Below are positions 52,647 through 61,111 of a DNA stretch of 64,000 bases, piece by piece (position 1 is the first letter of the stretch; each line of letters opens with the position of its first letter). Position numbers and translations under genes: made by a program. The notes beneath the pieces were generated by a model. That model had not been told where the DNA came from. It worked only from the letters and a program-made list of their open reading frames with translations, and searched no databases. Origin of the DNA: UBA2357 sp046295975 (GTDB lineage: Bacteria; Pseudomonadota; Gammaproteobacteria; Burkholderiales; Rhodocyclaceae); contig JBKBMG010000009.1 in the NCBI GenBank assembly GCA_046295975.1, positions 52,045 to 116,044 of the forward strand, given 5' to 3'.

Positions 52647-54101
52647 TCAGCGCGCAGCCCCTGCGGGCGGGTCGCTGGCCGCGAGGCTGGGACGCTTGGG
52701 GTCGTAGCGCCAGCCGGGCACCAGGGTGCGCATTGCCATTGCGTCGTCGCGCGCGGCATTGCCCAGGCGCTTGTACGTCTCGTGGGCGGCGAGGATGCGG
52801 GGCAGATCCGGTTCGATCCCGAGCCCGCCGCGCTGCGGCACGGCGACGCGGCCGCCGACGATCGCCAGCGGTTCGCGGGTCAGGCGCTCGCGCCCTTGCT
52901 GCCAGATCCAGTGGGTGTCGATGGCGGTGATGTCGCCGGGTGCGGCGGCTGCGACATGGGTGAACATCGCCAACGAAATGTCGAAGTGATTGTTCGAGTG
53001 CGAACCCCAGGTGAGCCCCCAGGCCTCGCACAACTGCGCCAGCCGCACCGAACCCTGCATGGTCCAGAAGTGCGGATCGGCCAGCGGGATATCCACCGCG
53101 CCCAGCCTGACCGAATGCCCCATCTGCCGCCAGTCCGTCGCCACCATGTTGGTGGCGGTCGGAATGCCCGTGGCACGGCGGAATTCGGCCATGACCTCGC
53201 GCCCGGAATAGCCGTTCTCCGGTCCGCAGGGGTCTTCGGCATAGGTCAGCACGTGGCCCTGGCCGCGGCACAGGCGTATGGCTTCGTCCAGCGACCACGC
53301 CCCGTTGGGGTCGAGGGTGACGCCGGCATCGGGAAAGCGCGCACGCAGCGCGCCCACTGCGGCGATCTCGTCCTCGCCGCGCATCACCCCGCCCTTGAGC
53401 TTGAAACAATCGAAGCCGTAGCGGTCGGCAGCACACTCCGCCTGGCGCACGATGGCATCGACCGACAGCGCGGCCGCGTTGCGCAGGCGGTACCAGTCGT
53501 GCCGCCCGCCCGCGCCCTCGCCTTCCGCGGCATCGTCATAGGGCAGGCCGCTGCGGGTGCGATCGCCCACATAGAACAGGTAAGCCAGCATCGCCACTTC
53601 GTCGCGCTGTTGCCCCCCGCCAAGCAGGGCGGCAACCGGTACGCCCAGGTGCTGGCCGAGCAGATCGAGCAAAGCGGCCTCGACCGCGGTCACGACGTTG
53701 TCCAGGCGCAGGTTGATCTCGTGCGGTTGCGCCAGCACCGCGGCTTCTGCGTCGGAGCTGACTTCGTGGCGAATCGCCTGCGGCACGCCCTGGCCCGCAC
53801 CCGACAAAGCCGTGCGCATGCGTTGCAAGGTGCGCTGAACATGCCCGACCGACTCGCCGACCACCAGCGTGCGCGTGCGCTCGAGCGCGCGCCGAATGCC
53901 ATCACCGCCGGGAACCTCGCCCACGCCGATGCGGCCCGCGTTGTCGTACAGGATGACGACGTTGCGGATGAAATGCGGCGCATGTGCTCCGCACAGATTG
54001 AGCAGCATGCTGTCGCGACCGGCCACCGGTACGACGTCCATGCGCGTCACCACCGGGGCATCGCCCTGGGGGCCAAGGTGTGAAAGACTCGCTTCGCTCA
54101 T
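52647..54101 (-). CDS. gudX: Glucarate dehydratase-related protein (GudX-like)
   Basis: Enolase-superfamily dehydratase of 484 residues. It keeps the active-site segments YGFDCFKLKGG (KxK lysines), TLDPNGAWS, TYAEDPCG, TNMVATDWRQMG and HSNNHFD. GDRTRSGLPY and AHETYKRL resemble E. coli GudX more than GudD, and residues about 95-140 differ strongly from the second paralogue at 56362. GudX has weaker glucarate dehydratase activity in E. coli; its role here may be a related acid sugar. ATG 54101 is chosen; an upstream start at 54146 lacks homology. Confidence 0.82.
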   Translation of the reverse strand: MSEASLSHLGPQGDAPVVTRMDVVPVAGRDSMLLNLCGAHAPHFIRNVVILYDNAGRIGVGEVPGGDGIRRALERTRTLVVGESVGHVQRTLQRMRTALSGAGQGVPQAIRHEVSSDAEAAVLAQPHEINLRLDNVVTAVEAALLDLLGQHLGVPVAALLGGGQQRDEVAMLAYLFYVGDRTRSGLPYDDAAEGEGAGGRHDWYRLRNAAALSVDAIVRQAECAADRYGFDCFKLKGGVMRGEDEIAAVGALRARFPDAGVTLDPNGAWSLDEAIRLCRGQGHVLTYAEDPCGPENGYSGREVMAEFRRATGIPTATNMVATDWRQMGHSVRLGAVDIPLADPHFWTMQGSVRLAQLCEAWGLTWGSHSNNHFDISLAMFTHVAAAAPGDITAIDTHWIWQQGRERLTREPLAIVGGRVAVPQRGGLGIEPDLPRILAAHETYKRLGNAARDDAMAMRTLVPGWRYDPKRPSLAASDPPAGAAR

Positions 54102-54188
54102 GACTGCTGGGTCCTCTTGCTGTGCGTGCTCCGGGGCTGAACGCATCCGGGCTTGGTCGTCACGCTGATGCTCCTGGTCGGCCCGGCA

Positions 54189-54953
54189 TCAGCGCTTGAA
54201 CCGGCCCGCCAGCGCTTCGGCGTTGAGGCGCAGCACGTTCTGGTCGGCGCCGACCGCGACGAAAGCGCAGCCGATGTCCAGATAGTGGCGGGCGAGCTGC
54301 TCGTCGCCGGTGAGAATGCCGGCGGGCTTGCCGACGGCCCGCAGCCGGGCGATGGCGTCATCGATCGCGGCCAGCACTTCGGAATGCTTGGGGTTGCCCA
54401 GGTGTCCCATGGCCGCCGACAGGTCGCCCGGGCCGATGAATACACCGTCTATGCCATCCACCGCGGCGATGGCCTCGAGATTGCCCAGCCCCTCCAGGGT
54501 TTCGACCTGGACCAGCACGCACAGCTCGTCAGCGCAGCGATGGGCGTAGTCCTTGATGCGTCCGTAGCCCGAGGCGCGCGGGGCGCCGGCATAGCCACGC
54601 AGGCCGTGCGGCGGATAGCGGGTGTAGGCCACCGCCTGGCGCGCTTCCTCGGCGTTCTGCACGTAGGGGATCAGGAAGCTCTGGACACCGACGTCGAGCA
54701 GGCGCTTGAGGGTGACCATGTCATTCCACGGCGGGCGGACGATGGCGCTGGCCGTACCACCACGCATGGCCTGCAACTGCGCGAGGATGTCGGGCAGTTC
54801 GTTGGGCGAATGCTCCATGTCGAGCAGCAGCCAGTCGAATCCGCAGTCCGCCAGGATCTCGATGCCGATGTTGCTGCACAGATGCGACCACAGGCCGATC
54901 TGCGCCTGGCCGGACTGGATCGCGTGCTTGAAGCGGTTGATGGGAAGGTCCAT
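54189..54953 (-). CDS. garL: 5-keto-4-deoxy-D-glucarate aldolase
   Basis: Class II HpcH/HpaI-family aldolase splitting 5-keto-4-deoxyglucarate into pyruvate and tartronate semialdehyde. The 254 residues match E. coli GarL (256) with LLLDMEHSPNE, GGTASAIVRPPWND, GYAGAPRASGYG, and the metal-binding VQVETLEGLGNL and GVFIGPGDLSAAMGH. ATG 54953 has GAGAG at a good distance; an in-frame ATG two codons upstream is possible. It is encoded between gudX and garR with 87-base gaps. Confidence 0.93.
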   Translation of the reverse strand: MDLPINRFKHAIQSGQAQIGLWSHLCSNIGIEILADCGFDWLLLDMEHSPNELPDILAQLQAMRGGTASAIVRPPWNDMVTLKRLLDVGVQSFLIPYVQNAEEARQAVAYTRYPPHGLRGYAGAPRASGYGRIKDYAHRCADELCVLVQVETLEGLGNLEAIAAVDGIDGVFIGPGDLSAAMGHLGNPKHSEVLAAIDDAIARLRAVGKPAGILTGDEQLARHYLDIGCAFVAVGADQNVLRLNAEALAGRFKR

Positions 54954-55040
54954 GGTCATCTCTCGTGGTTGCGTCTGGATCACGCGGGGCGTGGTGGAAG
55001 CGGCGTGGCGTGGCGTGTCGGGCGGGCGGGCGGCCTCGGA

Positions 55041-55925
55041 TCAGCCCTCGGCCACCTGATGGTCGGCAGCGAACTCCAGCGCACGCACCAGCGCGGAGTG
55101 ATCCCAGCCGCCGCCGCCATGGGCGACGCAGGCACTCATCAATTGCTGGGCACTGGCGGTGTGCGGCAGGCTAAGGCCAAGCGCGCGCGCGCCTTCCAGC
55201 GCGAGGTTGAGGTCCTTCTGGTGCAGCTCGATGCGGAAGCCGGGCTCGAACGTACGCCGGATCATGCGTTCGCCATGCACTTCGAGAATGCGCGAGGCGG
55301 CAAAACCACCCATCAGCGCCTGGCGAACCTTGGCGGGGTCGGCTCCGGCGCGCGAGGCGAAGAGCAACGCCTCGCCCACCGCTTCGATGTTGAGCGCGAC
55401 GATGATCTGGTTGGCCACCTTGCAGGTCTGCCCGTCGCCATTGCCGCCGACCAGGGTGATGTTCTTGCCCATGCGCTCGAACAAGGGCTTCACCTTGTCG
55501 AACGTGGCCTCGCTGCCGCCCACCATGATGGTCAGGCTGGCCGCCCGGGCGCCGACCTCGCCGCCCGAAACCGGCGCATCCAGGTAGTCGCAACCCAGGG
55601 CATTGATGCGGGCGGCGAACTCCTTGGTGGCGATGGGCGAGATCGAGCTCATATCCACCACGGTCTTGCCGGCGCTCAGGCCTTCGGCCACGCCGTGCTC
55701 GCCGAACAGCGCGGCGGCCACATGCGGCGTGTCCGGCACCATCAGAAAGATGACGTCGGAGCGTTGCGCCACTTCGCGGGCGTCGGCGCAGGCCTGCGCG
55801 CCCTGCTCGACGAGCGCGGCCGGCACGCCGCTGCGCGAAAAGGCGAACAGTTCGTAGCCGCCAGCCAGCAGATGGCCAGCCATCGGGGTGCCCATGATGC
55901 CCAGGCCGATGAATCCGAGTTTCAT
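55041..55925 (-). CDS. garR: 2-hydroxy-3-oxopropionate (tartronate semialdehyde) reductase
   Basis: Beta-hydroxyacid dehydrogenase reducing tartronate semialdehyde to glycerate, the exit step of the aldarate pathway. The 294 residues show the nucleotide motif GLGIMGTPMAGHLL, substrate motif DAPVSGGEVGA, catalytic lysine in GQTCKVANQIIVALN and the C-terminal HQKDLNLALEGARALGL. Length equals E. coli GarR (294-296). Confidence 0.94.
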   Translation of the reverse strand: MKLGFIGLGIMGTPMAGHLLAGGYELFAFSRSGVPAALVEQGAQACADAREVAQRSDVIFLMVPDTPHVAAALFGEHGVAEGLSAGKTVVDMSSISPIATKEFAARINALGCDYLDAPVSGGEVGARAASLTIMVGGSEATFDKVKPLFERMGKNITLVGGNGDGQTCKVANQIIVALNIEAVGEALLFASRAGADPAKVRQALMGGFAASRILEVHGERMIRRTFEPGFRIELHQKDLNLALEGARALGLSLPHTASAQQLMSACVAHGGGGWDHSALVRALEFAADHQVAEG

Positions 55926-55985
55926 GTTCGATCTCCGTGGTTCGTGACAGTGTCAGCGTGAAAGTTGGCGTAAGGGTTGGCGTAG

Positions 55986-56286
55986 TATTAACCCGGCAAT
56001 CAAATACCGTTCGGGCTGAGCGAAGTAAGCCCCGCCGCGGGCGTGGCAAAGCAGACGCAGGAAACGGGTACTCCGTTCGCCCTGAGCCTGTCGAAGGGCA
56101 CTTGATGGCAGTGCCTTCGAACGGGCTTCGACAGGCTCAGCCCGAACGGGAGTGGGGCCTTGTGCGCCTTCCGGGCAATGACAATCGAAAGCTGTTTCTT
56201 GAGAGTCTGTCGAAGCCCAGTCGACACGAACGCCCTTCGACAGGCTCAGGGCGAACGGGGTAGCGCATTTCGTTGCCGGGTTAATA
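55986..56286. mobile_element. MITE-like element, copy B (301 bp, compound)
   Basis: Ends TATTAACCCGGCAA and TTGCCGGGTTAATA match the terminal inverted repeats of copy A (45097-45214). The first about 35 and last about 80 bases are nearly identical to copy A. The interior holds three further opposing copies of the GCCTGTCGAAGGGC/GGGCTTCGACAGGC core, as if elements had nested or recombined. It lies between garR and gudD. Confidence 0.82.
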
Positions 56287-56361
56287 ATTAGCGAAATAGC
56301 TGGCGTGGGTGCGAGAACCGGGGCGCGCCCCCGTTGCCGGGCGCGCTGGCCGGCGGCCCGT

Positions 56362-57726
56362 TCAGCGCACCATGCAGGGCCGCTTGGGGTCGAAGCGCCA
56401 GCCGGGAATCAGGTATTGCATCGCCACCGCGTCGTCGCGCGCCCCCAGGCCCAGTTCGAGGTAGCAGCGGTGCGCCGCCTCCACCCGTTCCATGTCCAGC
56501 TCGACGCCCAGGCCACCGCGCTCGGGCACGGCCACCTTGCCGTCGACGATCGCGAACGGCTCGCGCGTCAGGCGCTCGCAGCCTTCCTGCCAGATCCAGT
56601 GGGTGTCGATCGCGGTGATGCGGCCCGGCGCAGCCGCGGCGACATGGGTGAACATCGCCAGCGAAACATCAAAATGGTTGTTGGAGTGCGAGCCCCAGGT
56701 CAGCCCCCAGTCGTCGCACATCTGCGCCACCCGCACCGATCCCTGGAGCGTCCAGAAATGCGGGTCGGCCAGCGGAATGTCGACCGACTGCAGTTGCACC
56801 GCATGCCCCATCTGCCGCCAGTCGGTCGCCACCATGTTGGTGGCGGTGGGCAGGCCGGTGGCGCGGCGGAACTCGGCCATCACCTCGCGCCCGGAATAGC
56901 CGTCCTGCGCGCCGCAAGGGTCTTCGGCATAGGCCAGCACACCGTGCAGGTCGCGCAGCAGCCGCACCGCATCGTCCAGCAGCCAGCCGCCATTGGGGTC
57001 CAGGGTGATGCGCGCAGTGGGAAAACGCTCGTGCAGCGCACGAACCGCCTCCACCTCCTCCTCACCCGGCAACACCCCGCCCTTGAGCTTGAAATCGTTG
57101 AACCCGTAGCGCGCATGCGCCGCCTCGGCCAGGCGCACAATGCGCTCGGGGGTCATGGCCGGCTCGTTGCGCGCGCGGAACCAGGCATCGCCGGCATCTG
57201 CTTCGGCGCGATATGCGAGATCGGTTTTGCCGGAGTCGCCCACGAAAAACAGATAGCCCAGCATCTCCACCTCGCGGCGCTGCTGGCCGTTGCCGAGCAA
57301 GGCCGCCAGCGGCACCTGCAAATACTGCCCCAGCAGGTCGAGCAGTGCCGCCTCCACCGCGGTTACCGCATGGATGGCGACGCGCAGGTCGAAGGTCTGC
57401 AGCCCGCGGCCAGCCGCGTCGCGGTCGGCGAAGCGCTGGCGCATGGTGTTGAGCACGCCGTTCCACCCCCCCAGCGCCTGTCCGACCACCAGCCCCACCG
57501 CCTCCTCCAGCGTGCGGCGAATGCCTTCGCCACCGGGCACCTCACCCACACCCACATGCCCGGCGCTGTCTTCCAGGATCACCAGATTGCGCGTGAAGAA
57601 CGGACCATGCGCACCACTGAGGTTGAGCAGCATGCTGTCCCGCCCGGCAACGGGCACCACCCGCATGGCGGTAACAATGGGCGTCTGACTGGATGAAGCC
57701 TGGCTGGCGGGCTGAGTCGTGGTCAT
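56362..57726 (-). CDS. gudD: Glucarate dehydratase
   Basis: Dehydrates D-glucarate to 5-keto-4-deoxyglucarate. The 454-residue product is very close to E. coli GudD (446) throughout: FADRDAAGRGLQTFDLR, EMLGYLFFVGD, YGFNDFKLKGG, TLDPNGGW, AYAEDPCGAQDGYSGREV, TNMVATDWRQMG, HSNNHFD and the C-terminal PGWRFDPKRPCMVR. ATG 57726 is preferred over an upstream start at 57783 that would run through the operator. It is the first gene of the minus-strand aldarate operon, divergent from the FadR-type regulator. Confidence 0.96.
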   Translation of the reverse strand: MTTTQPASQASSSQTPIVTAMRVVPVAGRDSMLLNLSGAHGPFFTRNLVILEDSAGHVGVGEVPGGEGIRRTLEEAVGLVVGQALGGWNGVLNTMRQRFADRDAAGRGLQTFDLRVAIHAVTAVEAALLDLLGQYLQVPLAALLGNGQQRREVEMLGYLFFVGDSGKTDLAYRAEADAGDAWFRARNEPAMTPERIVRLAEAAHARYGFNDFKLKGGVLPGEEEVEAVRALHERFPTARITLDPNGGWLLDDAVRLLRDLHGVLAYAEDPCGAQDGYSGREVMAEFRRATGLPTATNMVATDWRQMGHAVQLQSVDIPLADPHFWTLQGSVRVAQMCDDWGLTWGSHSNNHFDVSLAMFTHVAAAAPGRITAIDTHWIWQEGCERLTREPFAIVDGKVAVPERGGLGVELDMERVEAAHRCYLELGLGARDDAVAMQYLIPGWRFDPKRPCMVR

Positions 57727-57757
57727 GGCAGTGATCGCGGTCCTGCGAAGGTCGGTT

Positions 57758-57773
57758 GATGTTGTACGACATC
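57758..57773 (-). promoter_or_regulatory. Palindromic operator candidate upstream of gudD
   Basis: GATGTTGTACGACATC is a 16-bp palindrome with one mismatched pair, centred on GTAC. On the minus strand it lies just after a -10-like TATAGG and 32 bases before the gudD start, a position suited to repression by the divergent FadR-type regulator. Confidence 0.6.
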
Positions 57774-58012
57774 CTATAACCACACCCAGACCGACGCAAG
57801 AACAAATTTATGCCGGAAACAGTTTTCCTTATCGCATTGCAACATCATTTCAGCCAACCGCCGCCAGGTGTCAGAAAAACCGGAAAACACCCGATTTTTG
57901 CAGCGCACACAAGCATCACGGCAACCCTTGGCAACTCGCTGAACCCTGCCCTCGCAGCCCGGATCGAATCGCGGGTCATCTGACCACTCGACGACTGTCT
58001 GCGCGCGAACAC

Positions 58013-58041
58013 TTGGTTAAAGACATCAGACAACATACAAT
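58013..58041 (+). promoter_or_regulatory. Sigma-70-type promoter of the FadR-family regulator
   Basis: TTGGTT and TACAAT are separated by exactly 17 bases, 57 bases before the regulator start. The spacer and -10 contain GACAACATAC, sharing ACAACAT with the minus-strand form of the gudD operator, which suggests autoregulation. No gene occupies 57727-58098. Confidence 0.6.
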
Positions 58042-58098
58042 CCAAAGCAATACCACTACCGGCCCGCCCCGCCCCTGCGGAGACGCAGCCCGAAGCCC

Positions 58099-58869
58099 AT
58101 GAATCTCGATACGCCACCCGATTCCGCCACCCGCCCCGCGCGCCGAACCCGCGGCCTCACCCATGAACTGGTGGCCGAGCTGACCCGCCGCATCGAAACC
58201 GGCGCCTTGCGCCCCGGCGAGAAACTGCCCACCGAATCGGAAATCGTGCGCCAGCACGGCGTCAGCCGCACCGTGGTGCGCGAGGCCATCTCGCATCTGC
58301 AGGCTGCGGGCCTGGTCGAGACCCGGCACGGAATCGGCTCCTTCGTACTGACCCCGTCGCCGGCCACCCAGCGCACCCTGAACATCGACCCCGCCACCCT
58401 GCGCACCGTGCGCGACGTGATTGCCATCCTGGAATTGCGCATCAGCCTGGAAACCGAGGCGGCGTCGCTCGCCGCCATGCGCCGCGACGACGCGCAGCTG
58501 GCGGAAATGCGCGCCGCACTCGACGAATTCGAGACAGCAGTGGACAATCGCGAGGACTGCATCGCCGCCGACATCCGCTTCCACCTCGCGATCGCCAATG
58601 CCACTGCCAATCCACACTTTTCCGGCTTCATGAAACACCTGGGCGAAACCATCATTCCACGCGCCCGCGTCAATACCGCGACGCTGACCGGCGACGACCT
58701 CGCGCACTACCTGCGACGCGTCAATCGCGAGCACGAGGACATCTTCAACGCCATCCGCCGACAAGAGCCGGAAACCGCTCGCGCGGCGATGCGCACCCAT
58801 TTGTCCAACAGCCGCGAACGCCTCGTCCGGGTCCAGGAAGAAGCCGAACGCAAGCAGTCCGGCACCTGA
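58099..58869 (+). CDS. FadR-subfamily GntR regulator
   Basis: Transcription factor of 256 residues with an N-terminal GntR winged helix (LTRRIETGALRPGEKLPTES, HGVSRTVVREAISHLQAAGL) and a C-terminal FCD ligand-binding domain (FHLAIANATANPHFSGF, HEDIFNAIRRQEPETA). It is divergent from gudD with palindromic sites between, so it is the probable regulator of the aldarate operon, with an aldarate or its dehydration product as inducer. Confidence 0.92.
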   Translation: MNLDTPPDSATRPARRTRGLTHELVAELTRRIETGALRPGEKLPTESEIVRQHGVSRTVVREAISHLQAAGLVETRHGIGSFVLTPSPATQRTLNIDPATLRTVRDVIAILELRISLETEAASLAAMRRDDAQLAEMRAALDEFETAVDNREDCIAADIRFHLAIANATANPHFSGFMKHLGETIIPRARVNTATLTGDDLAHYLRRVNREHEDIFNAIRRQEPETARAAMRTHLSNSRERLVRVQEEAERKQSGT

Positions 58870-58945
58870 ACGCGCGCGACGCCCCGATCGGCGCACGCAC
58901 GGATTCACCTACCGGCCATACCAGGCCGGCAACTTCAGAACGCAA

Positions 58946-59881
58946 ATGGATTTGATCTTCGGCATCATCCTGCCGGTATTCGGCACGCTGGGACTCGGCT
59001 ACGCCGCCGCCCGCATCGGTGTGTTCGACGAAGCCGCCAACCGCGGCCTGTCGCTGTTCGTGTTCAACTTCGCGCTGCCGCTAATGCTGTTCCGCGCCAT
59101 CGCGCAGTCCGAACTTCCGGACGCCATGCCCTGGGGCTACCTGCTGTCCTACTACCTGGGGGCATTCGGAGTGTTCGCGCTGGCCATGCTCGGCGGCCGG
59201 CTGATCTTCACCCGCCGCCTCAGCGAGCAAGGCGTACTCGGCCTGGGTGCCTCGTTCAGCAACACCGGCATGCTGGGCATTCCGCTGGTGATGACGGCTT
59301 TCGGCCCCTCGGCCGCGCTGCCGCTGTTCGTGATGATCGCCTGCCACAGCCTGCTGATGCTGCCGCCCACTACCGCGCTGATCGAAGCCGGCCAAAGCGA
59401 GCGCCGCTCGATCGGGGCGATGCTGCTCAACCTCGCCGGCAGCATCGCCGCCACCCCCATCATCTGGGGCCTGTCCGCCGGCCTGCTGTTCGCCCTTTCC
59501 GGCTTCGCCATCCCCGGCCCCATCGACGCAGTCGCCGGCGGCCTTGGCGCCGCCGCCACCCCCTGCGCCCTGTTCGCCCTCGGCGCATCCCTGACCCGCT
59601 ACAACATCGTCGGCAATCTCCGCGAACCGCTGCTACTGGTCGGGCTCAAGACCCTCGTCCACCCCCTGCTGGTATGGCTGCTTGCCACCTGGGTGTTCGA
59701 CGTACCACCGCTGTGGGTCGCCACCGCCGTCACCCTCGCCGCCCTGCCCGCCGGCATCACCCCCTATCTCTTCGCCCAGCGCTACAACGCCTGCCAGGAA
59801 ACCATCGCCTCCACGGTCTTTCTATCGACCACGCTGTCGGTACTCAGCCTGTCGCTACTGCTGTTTCTGCTGCGAAGCTGA
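58946..59881 (+). CDS. AEC-family permease
   Basis: Membrane transporter of 311 residues with about ten helices, in the auxin efflux carrier/malonate permease family (LGLGYAAARIGVFDEAANRG, ASFSNTGMLGIPLVMTAFG, GGLGAAATPCALFALGASL). Substrate is not determinable. It starts 76 bases after the FadR-type regulator and is probably co-transcribed with it, so it may move an acid intermediate of the aldarate route. Confidence 0.85.
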   Translation: MDLIFGIILPVFGTLGLGYAAARIGVFDEAANRGLSLFVFNFALPLMLFRAIAQSELPDAMPWGYLLSYYLGAFGVFALAMLGGRLIFTRRLSEQGVLGLGASFSNTGMLGIPLVMTAFGPSAALPLFVMIACHSLLMLPPTTALIEAGQSERRSIGAMLLNLAGSIAATPIIWGLSAGLLFALSGFAIPGPIDAVAGGLGAAATPCALFALGASLTRYNIVGNLREPLLLVGLKTLVHPLLVWLLATWVFDVPPLWVATAVTLAALPAGITPYLFAQRYNACQETIASTVFLSTTLSVLSLSLLLFLLRS

Positions 59882-59982
59882 TACAACAGTTCAACACCCG
59901 CAACACGGAACCGCAGCCGCAGTGGCTTCCTCGCTCAACGCGCGCTGTATCGGATTACCCACACAAGCCAAGCCACGCACGC

Positions 59983-60333
59983 ATGCGCTACCCCGCTACC
60001 CTCACACCCCAAGCAGAAGGCGGCTTCGTGGTCACCTTCCGCGACATTCCGGAAGCCATCACCCAGGGCGACACCGAAGCCGAAGCCATGGACATGGCCG
60101 CCGATGCCTTGCGCACCGCAATGGATTTCTACTTCGAAGACCGCCGCCAACTGCCCCTCCCCTCGAACGCCCAGGCGGGCGAACGCTGGGTTCACCTGCC
60201 GGCCAGTGTGGCTGCAAAAGTGCTGCTGCTGAGCTGAACGAGCAGATCGCCCAGGGCGCAGGCAACGCGGAACTCGCTCGACCGATGGGTACCCGCAAGC
60301 AAGAAGTTCAACGCATCACCGACCTTTCGCACG
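59983..60333 (+). pseudogene. hicB: hicB antitoxin remnant (frameshifted)
   Basis: The first 84 codons encode a HicB-type antitoxin core (MRYPATLTPQAEGGFVVTFR, ITQGDTEAEAMDMAADAL, FYFEDRRQLPLPS). The frame stops at 60237. The expected C-terminal helix-turn-helix continues in another frame (LNEQIAQGAGNAELARPMGT, QEVQRITDLSHAT) until about 60333, where unrelated IS91-type sequence begins. No hicA toxin is seen upstream. It is a broken gene. Confidence 0.8.
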
Positions 60334-60603
60334 CTACTTCCTGCATCTGTTGCTGCAGCACGTCCTGCCCAGGGGTTTCAGACGGGCGCGCAACTACGGC
60401 TTCCTGCACCGGAACAAGAAGGGGCTGATCGCGTTGCTGCATTGGGCGCTCAGGATTGCGCCCCGCCCGCCAGCGGACACCCACCCCGACCGCCGTTGCT
60501 TTGTCCGTTTTGCGGCAGCCCGATGCAGATTCTGCGTCGGCGAATTGCCCCTGCACTCGTGCGGCGACGAACACTGCTTCCGGCTGCGAAGACGGCCGTG
60601 TAG
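60334..60603 (+). mobile_element. IS91-family transposase C-terminal remnant
   Basis: RYFLHLLLQHVLPRGF, RRARNYGFLHRNKKGLIALL and then, in a shifted frame, CPFCGSPMQILRRRIAP up to a TAG at 60601 match the C-terminal end of IS91/ISCR-type (Y2) transposases, including the final cysteine pair. The catalytic part is missing and one frameshift lies near 60500. It is an inactive fragment joined directly to hicB. Confidence 0.75.
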
Positions 60604-61111
60604 GTCTGGCCATCGGACAGCACGGCGCGGCGCGGCGATCGGTGCCACGGTGACGCTCGCTCCAAAATCTGACGAAAACGGTCATAAAATCGCCGGAGTC
60701 AAGCCTTCCCCGAGGCTTGAAACCATATACAAGGCAATAGGCTAGCTCTGTTTCATGCCGCTTGCAGGTGATGCGGAGCTGTGGACTGGCAGCCACATGA
60801 GAGCCTTGGAGAAGTAGGCCGCGTCGCGCTGTGACACTGAAAGCCATCCAGAGACAGCAGGCTTATTCGTCATAGTAGCCCATTCCTTTGCGCACCATCC
60901 AAAACAAACAAGGCACAACAGCAGATGCCAGGGAAGATAACTGCTTTCGACCCGTTTCAGTCGCTTGGTCCTCGTCGCTCAATGTCGGCTGCGCAGCGGG
61001 GGCGGTCTTCCTCGGAAGGTCGCCAGGTCCACGCTCCGGGGCACGAAGCCGTCATCCGGATGCCTGTCGCTGCGCCGTCAACAATGGACGCTCGGCCAAG
61101 CCGCACGTGCG
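60604..61111. other. Gene-poor stretch
   Basis: About 500 bases downstream of the IS91 fragment show no convincing gene, terminator or repeat. Short open frames have no recognisable similarity. The region probably contains rearrangement debris. Confidence 0.5.

Noticed and set aside
52475..52759. Repeat protein with KARRKHDESTT units on the minus strand
   Set aside because: The 11-residue periodicity is the automatic result of an 11-bp DNA repeat; the frame starts inside gudX in the wrong phase and has no ribosome site.
49710..54083. A 1457-codon open frame on the plus strand opposite the tct/gudX genes
   Set aside because: It is the antisense shadow of several clear genes in GC-rich DNA; its composition (His/Arg/Gly/Gln rich) matches no family.
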